Of a DNA stretch of 64,000 nt, positions 21,888-32,809 are shown piece by piece (position 1 is the stretch's first letter; every line of letters starts with the position of its first letter). This stretch comes from Prorocentrum cordatum (lineage: Eukaryota > Sar > Dinophyceae > Prorocentrales > Prorocentraceae): positions 1 through 64,000 of the forward strand of contig CAUYUJ010020565.1 in the NCBI GenBank assembly GCA_963575745.1. Reading direction: 5' to 3'. The position numbers and the translations under genes are program-made. The notes beneath the pieces are model-generated. The model saw only the letters and a list, made by a program, of their open reading frames with translations. It was not told the DNA's origin and ran no database searches.

Positions 21888-21995
21888 GTGTTTCCGGCCT
21901 CTGGGGGCCCTCGCCAGGCTTCGGGAGCGTGACAAAAACGACTCAGGGCGAAAAACCAGCCCTGGGGAAGTGGTCGGGACCTCTGGGGCCCAGGC
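21888..21995 (+). repeat. Dispersed repeat, about 115 bp, copy 2
   Basis: GGCCTCTGGGGGCCCTCGCC is identical to copy 1 near 18015. It is followed by the same CAAAAACGACT and GAAAAACCAGCCCTGGGGAA order. Confidence 0.7.
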
Positions 21996-22009
21996 ATCGA
22001 AAAAATTGG

Positions 22010-23200
22010 AGCAGCCGGATGTCTGGGGATGTCTTATCTGGCATGCACTGGGCGCGGGGTGAACAGCTGGATACACATCAGCAGGACTGTCTTGACAAAT
22101 ACGGTTGACCACTACTCCCCAAGAGGAATGCAGACAGAAGGGACGAGCAAAGGAAGGAGCATCAGGAGAGGGGCTGCTGCAACGAACCCCTCGATCGTGC
22201 ATGTGCGACAGCGGTTCGTGAATATCCCCAAGAATGGGAGGGCTCCCGCGGAGCCCAACCCAATGATGAAAATGGAAATAAGGAGGTGGACATGGAGGAG
22301 GGAGGGTAGGACTCAGCTGCAGGAGCTCCTGATGCTGATGATCTCTATCGAAATTATGCGTTGCTTCAGGCTAAGACCAGGTACACCCAGACAACCCAGA
22401 ATCCTTCTCAACCAAGCTGCCAGCGGTGCCAAAGGGGTTCCAGCAAGTTTAGCCTGGCATTGCGATTGTATAGGATCAGAAGGAGGAGCTTCAGTCCCCC
22501 AACCCAACCACACCCAGCCACGACGAAGTTACTCGGCAGCCGTCTTGAATGGACCTAAATGAACTGGTATCGGAAGCATGGGGCGCGCTGATCCGTAAGC
22601 GAGGAGAAGAGTGAGGAAGTCGATGGCATGCCTGCAAGGACCATAGTGTCAGTTAGAACGACAAGCTGCTTGATGCAATTAATGTATGTCAGGCCAGACG
22701 TAACTCCTTGGACCAAGATACCCATGACAACAATATAGAGTCGGGACCTCGTTCGGATGCCTTGTTTGCCGTGGCTGCTAGTATTCCTTCAAGAATGCAG
22801 CACATGCCTCCTTCTGCAGATGGTATGACAATATTGCATGAATATAGCACTGCCTCGGTCACGGGCCACGATGGACGAGAAAGCAGCAAGCAGGACAGGA
22901 GGCAACAGGACAAGGAAACAGTGGAACGATAGTTTTGACCACGGCAGGGTGGACGATGACACCGTTTTCGACGGAGACGACGATGACAACCGGATCGGCT
23001 GGGATCGCCAGAGCGCCCAACGTCAAAACCATGCTGCTGCGTCTCGTGCTTCTGGGTCTGGTTCCGGGCAGTCTGCCTCCCCAGCCGCTCAGGCCTGACC
23101 CTGGGGCAGAAGGGGCAGGGGTACCATCTCGGGGGTGACATGTCTCTCGCCCAGCCTGGCTGCCCAAACAGCGCATGGATCGGGGGAGTACCTCGTCGCA
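22010..23200 (+). other. Possible 5' part of a degraded retroelement
   Basis: AT content is more moderate and codon-like than in the surroundings. The plus strand has an open frame of 177 codons at 22029-22562 and another coding-like stretch, KLLDAINVCQARRNSL through RSDALFAVAASIPSRMQHMP (about 22664-22810). Neither is recognised. Its position directly upstream of the endonuclease relic suggests the same element. Confidence 0.3.
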
Positions 23201-23239
23201 AGCGTGATTGCAAGCAACGCCGAACTGTCAGCAGAGCGT

Positions 23240-23970
23240 GGCGTCTCGTCGTAGCCAACGCAACGTCGCGGACCAACGGTCAAACTCTTGTGTGTGGAAT
23301 CGGTGGAATCCAGTATGATGCAAATATCTTGCAAGAGCTGTCAAGAGGTGGTGGGACGCTTGACGCGAGTATTCAGCAAGCTAACACGTGTGGGCATCAT
23401 ACGACTATGCGAGCTTCTATTGCTACGGATGCTGCGGGCTTCTCTGCAGGGGTAGCTATATTCTTTCCGTAGTCGTGCAGACTTCGACCGTTGCAGCGCG
23501 GCGTCGATTCGTCCCAGTGGCCTGTCCCAGTGATGCTTGTGGGCTGGACTTGGTATGGTTTGGCACCTCAGGGGGGCCCCCACATTCGGTATACACTCGT
23601 AAGGCGCTTCACCAGAGGCTGAGAAGAGCAACACGCAGGAGTTCGCTCGCCTTGCAGATATCGTGAAAGCACGTGGCACCCCCTTCAACATTGGTAGAGG
23701 CTGGCGGATCTCACTTCAGGGTCTCCACGATACAGGCTGGCCTGACCTTGCGCACACATCAGTGGTTGCACCGTCCCCGCAACAAATACGTGGAGGATCA
23801 TACCTCCTCGTTTCTGGACACTGGTGTGGTTCATCGTATTTTCGCTGATGCCTGTTCTGCCGAGATAGTTTAGGCGGATATGATCCCCAAGCATGATCCT
23901 GTGGTGTTACGTGTTTCCGCGGAGCTCCGCCCACAATCCACATCGAACCACCGAAAGGATGTCCACGCAC
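23240..23970 (+). pseudogene. Endonuclease (EEP-type) relic of a retroelement
   Basis: Coding traces in several plus-strand frames follow the order of an apurinic-like endonuclease (exonuclease-endonuclease-phosphatase fold). VANATSRTNG from about 23251 carries the N-terminal Asn motif. ANILQELSRGGGTLD near 23320 carries the catalytic Glu of the QE motif. GFSAGVAIFF lies near 23440. After a frame change, GTPFNIGRGWRISLQGLHDT (about 23677) resembles the GDFN-x-GW region, and a C-terminal IPKHDPVVLRVSAEL (about 23882) resembles the His-containing end. Frameshifts and a TAG at 23470 break it. It has no reverse transcriptase next to it and is followed by a MITE at 24239. The motif reading is by eye only. 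Confidence 0.5.
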
Positions 23971-24238
23971 TCCAGCAGGGGACCTCTGGGAGAGCTGCCT
24001 GATGGAGTGCGAGACGAGGCCTCCCGCGAGACTGCTACAGTTCAGCGGAGGTGCATCTGAGTGCCGAAGCTTCCCGGCCGCCTCGTCCCGTGGACGTCCG
24101 CGGAGGGCCGCCTGGAGACCATAACCGGGCCGTGCACACCCTGCGCCGCCGAGAGCTGGATCGAGAGTGGCTCCTCTCAGCGAACCGCACTGCTTGAGCG
24201 ACGGCGCCTTGGATCCAAGATGCGGGTCGTGGCTACGG

Positions 24239-24400
24239 TCAGGTCGGGCATGTCCCCCTAAAGGCGGATATGGGGCGAAACATCAAAAAATATTCAAAAT
24301 AATACTCAAGAAGAGCCAGAAAATGCTCAAAAAATCGTCCCCAGAATCTGCTTCGACTGTCTTCAAGCAGTCCTCCTGTAGGGGGGCATGCCCGACCTGA
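24239..24400. mobile_element. MITE with 22-bp terminal inverted repeats and 8-bp TSD
   Basis: The left end, 24239-24260, starts TCAGGTCGGGCATG. The right end, 24379-24400, is its reverse complement with one mismatch in 22. The element is flanked by perfect 8-bp direct repeats GGCTACGG (24231-24238 and 24401-24408). The 162-bp, AT-richer interior has no coding capacity. An 8-bp duplication is typical of hAT-like superfamilies; that assignment is inference. Confidence 0.85.
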
Positions 24401-24809
24401 GGCTACGGCGGGGGGGCTGCTGCGGAGCGAACTGTCGGGGATGGACAGACCCCCCTTTAGCAAAACGTGGTTTAGTGAAAACGACCTGAGGCCCAAATCT
24501 GGCGGGCGCGAGCCTGGAAAATGACGGCCACGGCGCCCTCTCGAGAACCGAAAACGGACAATTCACTAATCGACGTGTCACTGTTGGGGGTTCTGTCCGC
24601 CCCCGAAACTGGGGCACCGGAGGCGGAAGGAGGAAAAGACGGGCGGAGGAGGCGCGGAGGCGGAGGGCCGCGGACGGCCAGGGGGGCCCACGGCGTTCGC
24701 CGAGCACGCCCGAGTGACCCCGGGGGCCCGCGAAGGCACCCTGCCCGACGAGTGGCCGCGAGAGACCCACTGCACCGACCTTGCAGGCGTGCTGTCGCGG
24801 ATTCGGCTA

Positions 24810-24979
24810 GACGTAAGAGTGACCCTGGGTAAGAGTGACCTTTGCTGCGCAGCTTTCGGGGGCGCGAGGGAGCCCAACCCAACGGCGTGGGCCGCTTATA
24901 TCGCATCGTGCTCGGCGATCGGGGGGAGCCCGATGAGCCCGCACCAAAGGTCACTCCAGCGAAGGGTCACTCTTACGTC
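24810..24979. mobile_element. MITE with 38-bp inverted ends at CTAG/TA
   Basis: 24807-24844 (CTAGACGTAAGAGTGACCC...) and 24945-24982 are inverted repeats of 38 bp with about five mismatches. Each end begins in CTAG, so TA duplications at 24808-24809 and 24980-24981 fit Tc1/mariner-like insertion. AAGAGTGACC is repeated inside the left arm. Non-coding. Confidence 0.7.
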
Positions 24980-25324
24980 TAGTCGACGGATTTCTGCGTG
25001 GACTTCTGCCGGCGCAAGACCCCGCAACGGGGGGGCGGAAAGAGCGAAGTGAGTCTCGCTTGGACTTGTAATCTCCATTCCTGGCCAAGCAGAACTGCAC
25101 GAAATCCACTTCGAAATCCGGAGCGAACTTCTCCAGGACACTCCGGGCCCATCCTTTTGCTTTCCGAACCAAATCCGCTCTGCGATGATGGCGCCATGAC
25201 ACGTCGGAATTATCCGAGGCCCCGCGAAGGCTCCCCGCCTGATGAGTGCCCCGCGAGAGACACACGGCAGGCCTCCCAGACCCCCTCGGGCAATGAGAAA
25301 ATCGTGGCGGGAGACTTTTTCCAT

Positions 25325-25430
25325 ATGTTCGGCCTCTGGAGGCCCTTACCGGGCCTCGGGGCCGTCAAATAACGACTCGGGATGAAAGACTGGTCCCAGG
25401 GAAGGGGCCGAGACCTCCCAGGGCCGACGC
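25325..25430 (+). repeat. Dispersed repeat, about 115 bp, copy 3
   Basis: GGCCTCTGGAGGCCCTTACC, then AACGACTCGGGATGAAAGAC and GGGAAGGGGCCGAGACCTC, in the same order as the copies at 18.0 and 21.9 kb. Confidence 0.6.
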
Positions 25431-25434
25431 TGTG

Positions 25435-25840
25435 AAAAGATCACGACGTCGGGGGGTCTGGGCTCGGCCCACCCCGTCGCCAGGCCCGAGCAGGTCGGAA
25501 CTACGGTGAGGATATTGGATCAGGCACCCTCCTAGATAAGGGAGCCCACAGTTTCGAAGCTTCTTTTTCCACCGCAAAGCATCAGATAACCTCGTCATAC
25601 ACTGTAAAACACGACAGCGACGCTGCGCTACAGCGCGAGACAGAGGAAAACAAGACGGCCGTCGAGCTGTAAAGTCGACGAACGTATGCGTAGTGTCGAC
25701 CATTGCATGCGGCGGCAGCCCACGGCTTCGAAGCCAGTGGAACACCAGTTGAGGCCTGGCCATCGGCACCACCGCCGCCCTCATAAGGGCAAGAAATCCT
25801 GCAGGGGCTGAAGCCTCCTGGGCACATTCCATAACGAACG
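25435..25840. other. No recognised gene
   Basis: Moderate-GC spacer. No convincing open frame or RNA signature. Confidence 0.4.
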
Positions 25841-25844
25841 CTGC

Positions 25845-26575
25845 CAGGAGGGCCCCAAGACGGCCCAAGAGGCCTCCAAGACGCCCCAGATGGCCTCCAA
25901 GACGGCCCTGGAGCACCCCAAGAGGGTCCCAAGTCGGCCCAGAGAGGCTCCCAAAAACGGCTTCCGACGGCGTCGGACGGGCCAGGAGACCATCAAGACG
26001 GCCCGAGATGGCTCGAAGATGGCCCAAGACGGTCTAAGAAACCACCAAGAGTTCTCCAAGACGGCCCACGAGGCCCCCAAGAGGGCCTCCAGGAAGGCCC
26101 GGAGAGACCTAAATCATTGTTGTTCCTCTGGTGTTTGACTGATTCTGGCATTTGCTTCTCTTCGGCCTTCCGACGGCCCGAGACGGCCCAGGAGCCCCCA
26201 AAGACCGCCCCAAGATCGCCCAAGAGGCCTCCAAAATAGCACCAGAACGGCCCAAAAGGCCCCCAAGACGGCCCCAAGAGGGCCCCAAGACGGCCCAAGA
26301 GGCCTCCAAGGCGCCCCAGATGGCCTCCAAGACGGACCTGGAGCACCCCAAGAGGATCCCAAGTCGGCCCAGTGAGGCCCACAAGATGGCTTCCGACGGC
26401 GTCAGACGGGCCAAGAATGCCCCAAGACGGCCAATGAGGCCCCCGAGAAACCCCCAAAGGCCCCCAAGAGGCCCAAGGAGGCCCACAAGATGCCTCCAAG
26501 AGGCTCCCAGGAAGCTGCCAGGAGGCCCCAAGAGTGCCCCCAGAAGCTCCCAAGATGCCCCCTCCTCCTCCTCAT
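25845..26575 (+). repeat. CCAAGAGGCCCC minisatellite, second block
   Basis: Same motifs as 8550-9600. The AT-rich head (TTGTTCCTCTGGTGTTTGAC) is at about 26118. A sub-block of about 130 bp is duplicated: 25866-25960 and 26300-26395 share GGCCTCCAAGACGCCCCAGA. Confidence 0.8.
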
Positions 26576-26589
26576 CCTGATCTTCCCCG

Positions 26590-27190
26590 CCATCCTCTCC
26601 CAAGTGTTCCCCGAAGGGTTTCTACAATGGCTGGGGGAACTCATGGTCCGATAGCTTGGCAGAGCGCTTGCCACAACGTTCGGTCACATGAGCGATTCCA
26701 AAAGGCAGGGGACGGCGGTGATTCGCCGCAGGCGTCTTCGATACCAAGAAAGTGCACGATCATCCCTTCGTCGTAGAATGGATCCCTACGGTTGCCCCAG
26801 GCCTGATGAACAGACTCTACGACTCTCATGTTCCCTTGTCCCTGCAAACTGTCGTCTTGCGATGGTCCAATCCTGACATCACAGAGGCCATTGTCGAGGA
26901 ATTGACTTCTTTAGTTTGTTTAGCTAGGGCGATAACCCAAGAACTGTGGCGCGGAATCTACCCATCGTCCCCGCGCAAGGGCCTTGGCCGTGGGGCACAC
27001 TGCCAGTGCCAGTGCTGAGTGAACCAGCGCAGAAGCCCTCACCCGACTTCTTTGGACTGCCGTCATCTCAGCGCCCAAGATCAAGAAGAGGACACGTCCC
27101 AACCATCCTGTAGTGTTGGGTCCTCGTTTTGAAGAGACAGCGCCCCGCGTCCCACCTCCTCTCTTCTCCCTCCTCCCTCCCTTGCCCCTG
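26590..27190. other. Unassigned region with a plus-strand coding-like stretch
   Basis: 26752-27018 is open for 88 codons in the plus frame (VVEWIPTVAPGLMNRLYDSH, then LSLQTVVLRWSNPDITEAIV). It looks protein-like and could be a retroelement remnant. Not identified. Confidence 0.25.
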
Positions 27191-27199
27191 CCCTCCGCA

Positions 27200-28560
27200 T
27201 GTCTCTGTGTCAGCACACCCCTCACACGCTTTCGTGGTCCCATAAAGCGCTCCGCCGAAGGCCCCAGTGCCACCCCGCCCCATTTCGACGCATCCCTTAC
27301 ACGCTTCGTGGCCCCAACAGGGCGCTCCACCGAAGGGCCCAGCGAAAAAGTTCGCGTGGCGACCTCGCCCCATTTCGGCGCACCCCTCACACGTTACGAA
27401 GACATGTCGGGAGCTCCACCGAAGGCCCCAGCCCCGCCCTATGCTGGCGCACCCTTCACACGTTTCGTGGCCCCATAAGGAGGCTCCATCGAAGGCCCCA
27501 GCGACAAAGTTCGCATGGCGACCTCGCCCCGTTTCGGCGCACCCCTCTCACGCCCCATAGCGAGCCCCACCGAAGGCCCTAGTGGCAAAGTTCGCATGGC
27601 GGCCCCGCCCCATTTCGGCGCACCCATCACACGTTTCGTGCCCTTCAGAGAGCTCCACCGAAGGCCTCATTGGCAAAGTTCGCACGGCGGCCCCGACCCA
27701 TGCTTGCGCATCTCTCACACGTTTTCTTGGTCTTATAGAAAGCTCCACCGAATGCCTCAGTGCCACAGTTCGCATGGCGGCCCCGCCCATGTCGGCGCAC
27801 CCCTCTCACGTTTCGTGGCCCCACAGGGAGCTCCACTGAAGGCCCCAGTGTCACAGCTCGCATGGCAGCCCCGCCCTATGCCAGCGCACCCCTCGCACGT
27901 TTCGTAGCCCCATAGGGGGCTCCACCGAAGGCAACAGCGACAAAGTTCGCATGGCGGCCGCGCCCCATTCCGGCGCACCTCTCTCACGTTGCGAACATAT
28001 CTTGGGAGCTCCACCGAAGGCCCCACGGCAAAGATCGCATGGCGACCTCGCCCCGTTTCGGCGCACCCCCCCCCCGTGCCGTGGCACCATAAGGAGCTCC
28101 ACCAAAGGCCCCAGCGGCAAAGGTCGCAAGGCGGCCCCGCCCCATGTCGGCGCACCCCTCACACGCGTCGCACCATAGGGAGCTCCACCGAAGGCCCCAG
28201 TGGCAGGGTCCACAAGCGGCTCCCGCACATTTCGGCACACCCCTCACACGCTTCGTGGCCCCATAGGGAGCCATTTCGGCGCACCCCTCACACGCTTCGT
28301 GGCCCCATAAGGGGCTCCACAGGCCTCAGTGGCAGGGTCCACAAGCGGATCCCCGCACATGTCGGCAAACCCCTCACACGCTTCGTGGCCCCAAAGGGAG
28401 CTCCACCTGAGGCCCAAATGGCAGGGTCCGCACGTGGCTCCTCGCCCGTTTCGGCACACCCCTCACACGCTCCGTGGCCCCACAGGGAGCCCCATCGAAG
28501 GCTCTAGTGGCAGGGTCTCCATGTGGCTCCTCGCCCCATTTCGGCGCACCCCTCCTTTGC
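27200..28560 (+). repeat. 90-bp satellite, array 2 (forward)
   Basis: About 15 copies with TTTCGGCGCACCCCTCACAC, GTTTCGTGGCCCCATAGGGA, GCTCCACCGAAGGCCCCAG and CAAAGTTCGCATGGCGGCC. It is the reverse complement of arrays 1 and 4. Frames through it encode Pro/His-rich periodic peptides that are not credible genes. Confidence 0.9.
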
Positions 28561-28748
28561 CCCACCTGCATTGCGGCACTCTGTCAGAATTGTATGTGGT
28601 TGGGCGCTTCGCCTGGCGATGTCGCTGTCACCGAAAACACTCCGCCTGCAGCTGAACCAGCCATGAATGACGCGAGAAAATGCCGTGGCCCACGTCCGCC
28701 GCCACGCCACTGCCCACACGCATCGCAAGCCCACGGAATAAACGAAAG

Positions 28749-28890
28749 GAAATCCTCCTCCTCCTCCTCCTCCTCCTCCTCCTCCTCCTCCTCCTCCGCC
28801 TCCTCCTCCTCCTCCTGCTCCTCCTCCTCCTCCTCCTCCTCCTCCTCCTCCTCCTCCTCCTCCTCCTCCTCCTCCTCCTCCCCCTCCTCC
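28749..28890. repeat. CTC microsatellite
   Basis: Almost pure CTC triplets. Confidence 0.95.
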
Positions 28891-28948
28891 GTCTAGCCGC
28901 TCTGTATCAAGCCGTGTCCGCCTGGGCTCGCGCCCGCCGTCCGCCGTG

Positions 28949-30060
28949 ATGGCCGCCGCTGGGCTCGCAGCGCGTCCTGAAGCCAGCGGCGCGGACGCGG
29001 CGCGCCGAGGGGCCCTGGAGGCCGCCCGCGGCGCGCTCCTGGCGGATCACGCCGCCAGCGGGCTGGCTGGGGAGGCGTCGTCCCGTCGCGCCTCCTGCGT
29101 GCGGCGGAGGGCATGCTGAGGACGGCGATCGTCGACCTCAGCCTGCCCCGCCGCCCTGCGCTGGCTCGAGCTCCCCAGCGACCTCCTAGAGCTGCTGTCG
29201 ACGCTCCCGAGGCGGAGCCGCGGCCGCCAGGCGCCCCCGCGCCCCGGCGGAAGCGCCGCCGCGGGCGACGTCGGCGAGGCGCCGCCGCTGCTACGGTGAG
29301 GATGGACGTGGAGGGCGAGACGGCGGAGGCGGGCGGCGGGACGGGGGCGGCTGCAGCGCGGGCGGGTGGGCCTGGCACGGCGGCAGCCTCTCGCGACCTC
29401 GGGGACGGCGACGGCGACGCCTCCCTTGGCGACGACGGCTGGGCCGACGGCCTGGCCCGCGGCGCGCCGCCCGCCCCCGCAGCGGGAGCTGCTGGCAATG
29501 GTGCGTCGTCGACTCATGCTGGCAGGCCGCCTGGCGCCCCCGCGTTGGGTGCGCCCTCGGCGGTCCCCGCGCTGGGGCAGGCAGAGGGCGAGGCGGTGCG
29601 CGCGTCGGAGCCGTGGTGGTTCGGCTTCGGCCGGCGGCGGGCGGCGCTGGCGGCGCGGCTCCGCCTCTCGCCCGACGCGCTCCTCGGGCACCTCCTAGAC
29701 GCGGTGCAGGCGCAGGGCCTCGCACTCTCCCCCGGGGAGCTCGCGTTCGTCCAGGAGGCCCACCTCCTCAAGGCGACCCGCGGCCAGCTACCCGTGCGAG
29801 GGCGGGGAAGTGCCGCCGGTGCGGCGCCCCGCGGGGCCACCGCCGCAGCTGGAGGCCCCTGCCGCCCCTTCCTGGCTGCGGGCGGTGGCGAGGAGCGGGC
29901 GGACGCGCCCTCGGCGCCGCCGGTGCCGCCGCGCGCGCGCGAGCCTCGGGAGTTCGGGGTGTGCTCTGAAGCCCCCCGCCTTGCGAGGCGTGCCCCTGCC
30001 CGACGCTCACCGTCGGCGCGCAGGGCGCCCAGGGCAGACGGTCCCTACCCTCCCCTGAGC
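28949..30060 (+). CDS. Possible Ala/Arg-rich protein gene (hypothetical)
   Basis: GC-rich plus-strand region with protein-like segments in two frames. From an ATG at 28949 come MAAAGLAARPEASGADAARR and then ALEAARGALLADHAASGLAG. In the frame open from 29113, the segment at 29608-29790 reads EPWWFGFGRRRAALAARLRL, SPDALLGHLLDAVQAQGLAL and SPGELAFVQEAHLLKATRG, which resembles a real helical domain. A third stretch, LRWLELPSDLLELLSTLPR, lies near 29160. The frame changes imply introns, indels, or chance in high-GC DNA. No family recognised, no signal peptide. The 3' end runs toward a CATC/CTC repeat. Confidence 0.3.
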
Positions 30061-30173
30061 TCCCTTTTTGGGGGAGGAGTGGCGCGGGCGGCCTTGGGTG
30101 CTCGTGACACGACCTCTGGGGCCCTGGCGGTCGTCTGCGTGCAGACTGTCGCCAGGGCCTCTTTGATGGTGCT

Positions 30174-30282
30174 CCATCCATCCATCCATCCATCCATGCA
30201 TGCATCCCTCCTCCTCCTCCTCCTCCTCCTCCTCCTCCTCCTCCTCCTCCTCCTCCTCCTCCTCCTCCTCCTCCTCCTTCGC
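30174..30282. repeat. CATC and CTC microsatellites
   Basis: A CATC tetranucleotide run (30174-30206) followed by a pure CTC run. Confidence 0.95.
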
Positions 30283-30284
30283 TC

Positions 30285-31080
30285 GCCACGATCACACCAG
30301 CATGTAGATACTATATGGGCCGGCGCAATGAGCGTGGCGATAAGATAGGAGAAGAAGGAGAAGGGGCCACGGCGCCGTGGGAGACCTCCTGCGGCCCAAT
30401 CGGCCACTTACTTGATGCAAGCGCACGCAGCGGCATCCCAGAGGGGAGGAGAGAGGAAGGGAGGGAACGACACGCCGCAGCGGAGGAGGCGAGAGAGGCG
30501 GCGGAGGCGGCGGAGGCGGAGGTGGCGGATCGCCACACAGAGTGGGAGCACCCCGGGCGGGCCTGCCGTCCGTGTCGGCGGCGTCCGAGTTGGCTATCAG
30601 GCCGTTGGTCTCCGAGTTGTCGCCGCCGCGGCACCTGCCGTTCCCTCTCCTCCGACGGCAGCGGCGGCAGCGACGCCAGCGTCGTCGGCGCTCCAGGAGC
30701 GCTGGGGGCGTATTTTCAAGGAGGCCGCCGTCGCAACCGGCCGGTCGGAGCCCGAAGGGCCGGCCAGGAGGTGGCCCATGGAGCGGGGCGGGGGCCGAAT
30801 GCTTTGAGGGCTGCAGAGGACTGCTCTTTTTCTCCTCGACGAAGCCTGCGCACAGCTGACTCCACGACGTGAGAGCAATGACCGCACTGGCAAGCCGGGA
30901 ACGTCACACGAGACGTGGCCAAGAGCGTAGACGCCACTGGAGGAAGGAGAAGAAGCGGGGGAGGCATCGGACGGCAAGCAGGAGGCAGCGGACAGACACG
31001 AGGTCGGGAAGGCAGGGGCTGAGGGCTGCACGGGGTTCTGTGCGTCATCCACCCTCCTGGCCCACGCGCCACTCCTCCTC
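30285..31080. other. No recognised gene
   Basis: High-GC DNA with overlapping frames on both strands rich in Arg, Ala and Glu. Includes a short GGCGGA patch at about 30500-30530. Confidence 0.4.
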
Positions 31081-31086
31081 TTCGCA

Positions 31087-31242
31087 GAAGGCATCTATAC
31101 ACCACCTCCGTGCCAAGGCAGGGCCATCCTGGGCCCCAGGATGGTGTATACGCCCTCCTGGCCGAGGCCAAGAGGGTCTATACACCATCCTGGGGCCCAG
31201 GATGGCCCTGGCCTGGCACGGTGGTGGTGTATAGATGCCTTC
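31087..31242. mobile_element. Near-perfect palindrome (foldback or MITE-like element)
   Basis: The left arm, 31087-31160, begins GAAGGCATCTATACACCACC. The right arm, about 31164-31242, is its reverse complement with few mismatches. Each arm itself contains CATCCTGGGCCCCAGGATG, a smaller palindrome. A hairpin with arms of about 70 bp is predicted. No clear target-site duplication. Confidence 0.75.
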
Positions 31243-31644
31243 GTCGGATCCTCGCCCTTCGCGTCATTCTTCCCCTCATCACAGTCACCACGGCCGCACG
31301 CCCCGGCTGCACACAGGAGTGGCCCCACGGAGGAGATCGGCCCCTCGTGCGCGGCGTGCGGGAGCCGCGGGGGAGGACGAGCCGAGGCGCGCGAGCCAGT
31401 GCTGGAGGCATCCCCACGGGCCCGCACCGAAGGCCACTCTGGCGAAGGGCCACCCTTAACCAGCCTCGAACGTATCCCTATCCCTAAGATGGGCAAGCAA
31501 AAAACGAGGACAACCTTAGGGATAGGCCCCCAGAAACTGAGGGAATCCTTGAGATCGGCATCGAGGCGAGGTGATGTCAAACATAGGGATGGGGATATGT
31601 CTCAAAATGGCAAACCCGGGCGCATGGCCGACCTCCCCTCTCCG

Positions 31645-31700
31645 CCCAGTCTACGTGAGTGGCCTTCGCGGCCCCACACCCGGCCCCTCCCGAGCAGCTC
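31645..31700 (+). repeat. 56-bp direct repeat, left copy
   Basis: CCCAGTCTACGTGAGTGGCC...GAGCAGCTC, matched at 31832-31887 with one mismatch. The two copies flank a CTC array. Confidence 0.9.
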
Positions 31701-31831
31701 CTCCTCCTCCTCCTCCTCCTCCTCCTCCCCCTCCTCCTCCTCCCCTCCTCCTCCTCCTCCTCCTCCTCCCTCCTCCTCCTCCTCCTCTCCTCCTCCTCCT
31801 CCTCCTCCTCCTCCTTCCTCCTTCCTCCTCC
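31701..31831. repeat. CTC microsatellite
   Basis: CTC triplets between the two 56-bp direct repeats. Confidence 0.95.
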
Positions 31832-31887
31832 CCCAGTCTACGTGAGTGGCCTTCGCGGCCCCGCACCCGGCCCCTCCCGAGCAGCTC
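31832..31887 (+). repeat. 56-bp direct repeat, right copy
   Basis: See the copy at 31645-31700. One A/G difference. Confidence 0.9.
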
Positions 31888-32004
31888 GTGGGCCATGGCG
31901 GGCCTCGGCGGCTCCATTCCTGCGCGCGCCAGGGGGGGGCGAGGGCGGAGCCAGGCAGCCCCGCGAGGCGCGGGTCTCGAGCCCGGCGGCGGCTGCAAGG
32001 CCCT

Positions 32005-32105
32005 GGACCTCCTCCTCCTCCTCCTCCTCTCCTCCTCCTCCTCCTCCTCCTCCTCCTCCTCCTCCTCCTCCTCCTCCTCCTCCTCCTCCTCCTCCTCCTT
32101 CGCTT
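32005..32105. repeat. CTC microsatellite
   Basis: Pure CTC run. Confidence 0.95.
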
Positions 32106-32539
32106 CCTGCTCCCCCCACCCCCGCGCGCGCGTGCTCCCGCGCGCGCGTGCTCCCACGCGCGCGGGAACGCGGCAGGGGGGCAGAAGACTCCCATCGTCG
32201 CCAAGAGGAGCGCTCTCGCTACGGCAGGGGCGTTGGTCGAGGAGCGTGCCCAGGAGGACGCAGACCCTGGAGGATGCCTCCTCTGACCAGGGCGGCGGCG
32301 ACGTCCGTGGCCCATCCACGATTGGCGCTCCACCGGCTTCCGGACCCTGGACTCCTTTATCCAGTGGTGCCTTAGCCAATGCCTTCACCGTGCCACCTTC
32401 CCAATCGAGGCCTGGCCTGTTGGACGATTTGGGACCTGTTCGAAACGCCCAAGGGCTCCAGATGTTTTCCAAGGACCTCCAGCGGCGTCTCCGCGGAACT
32501 CTCGGAGCCCCGGGACTCTACAGGCCTCAAGGCACCTCC

Positions 32540-32610
32540 AGAGACCCGTCAGCATCACCATCACCACCACCACCACCAACAGCACCACCGTCGTCGCCAT
32601 CATCATCATT

Positions 32611-32668
<58 letters not shown>

Positions 32669-32800
32669 ACATCATCATCATCAACAACATCATCATCATC
32701 AGCAGCAGCAGCATCAGCATCATCATCAGCAGCAGCATCAGGAGCCATCTGCATCACCAGTTATATCATCACCACCATTATCATCGTCATCATCGACCTC
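32540..32800. repeat. ATC microsatellite
   Basis: ATC/CAT triplets with CAG interruptions. Confidence 0.95.
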
Positions 32801-32809
32801 TCGCCGAGC

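Noticed and set aside
29113-30348. Treating the whole 411-codon frame as one gene
   Set aside because: Its end is a CATC/CTC microsatellite and most of it is Ala/Pro/Arg low complexity; only the 29608-29790 segment looks protein-like, so it is listed as hypothetical with low confidence.
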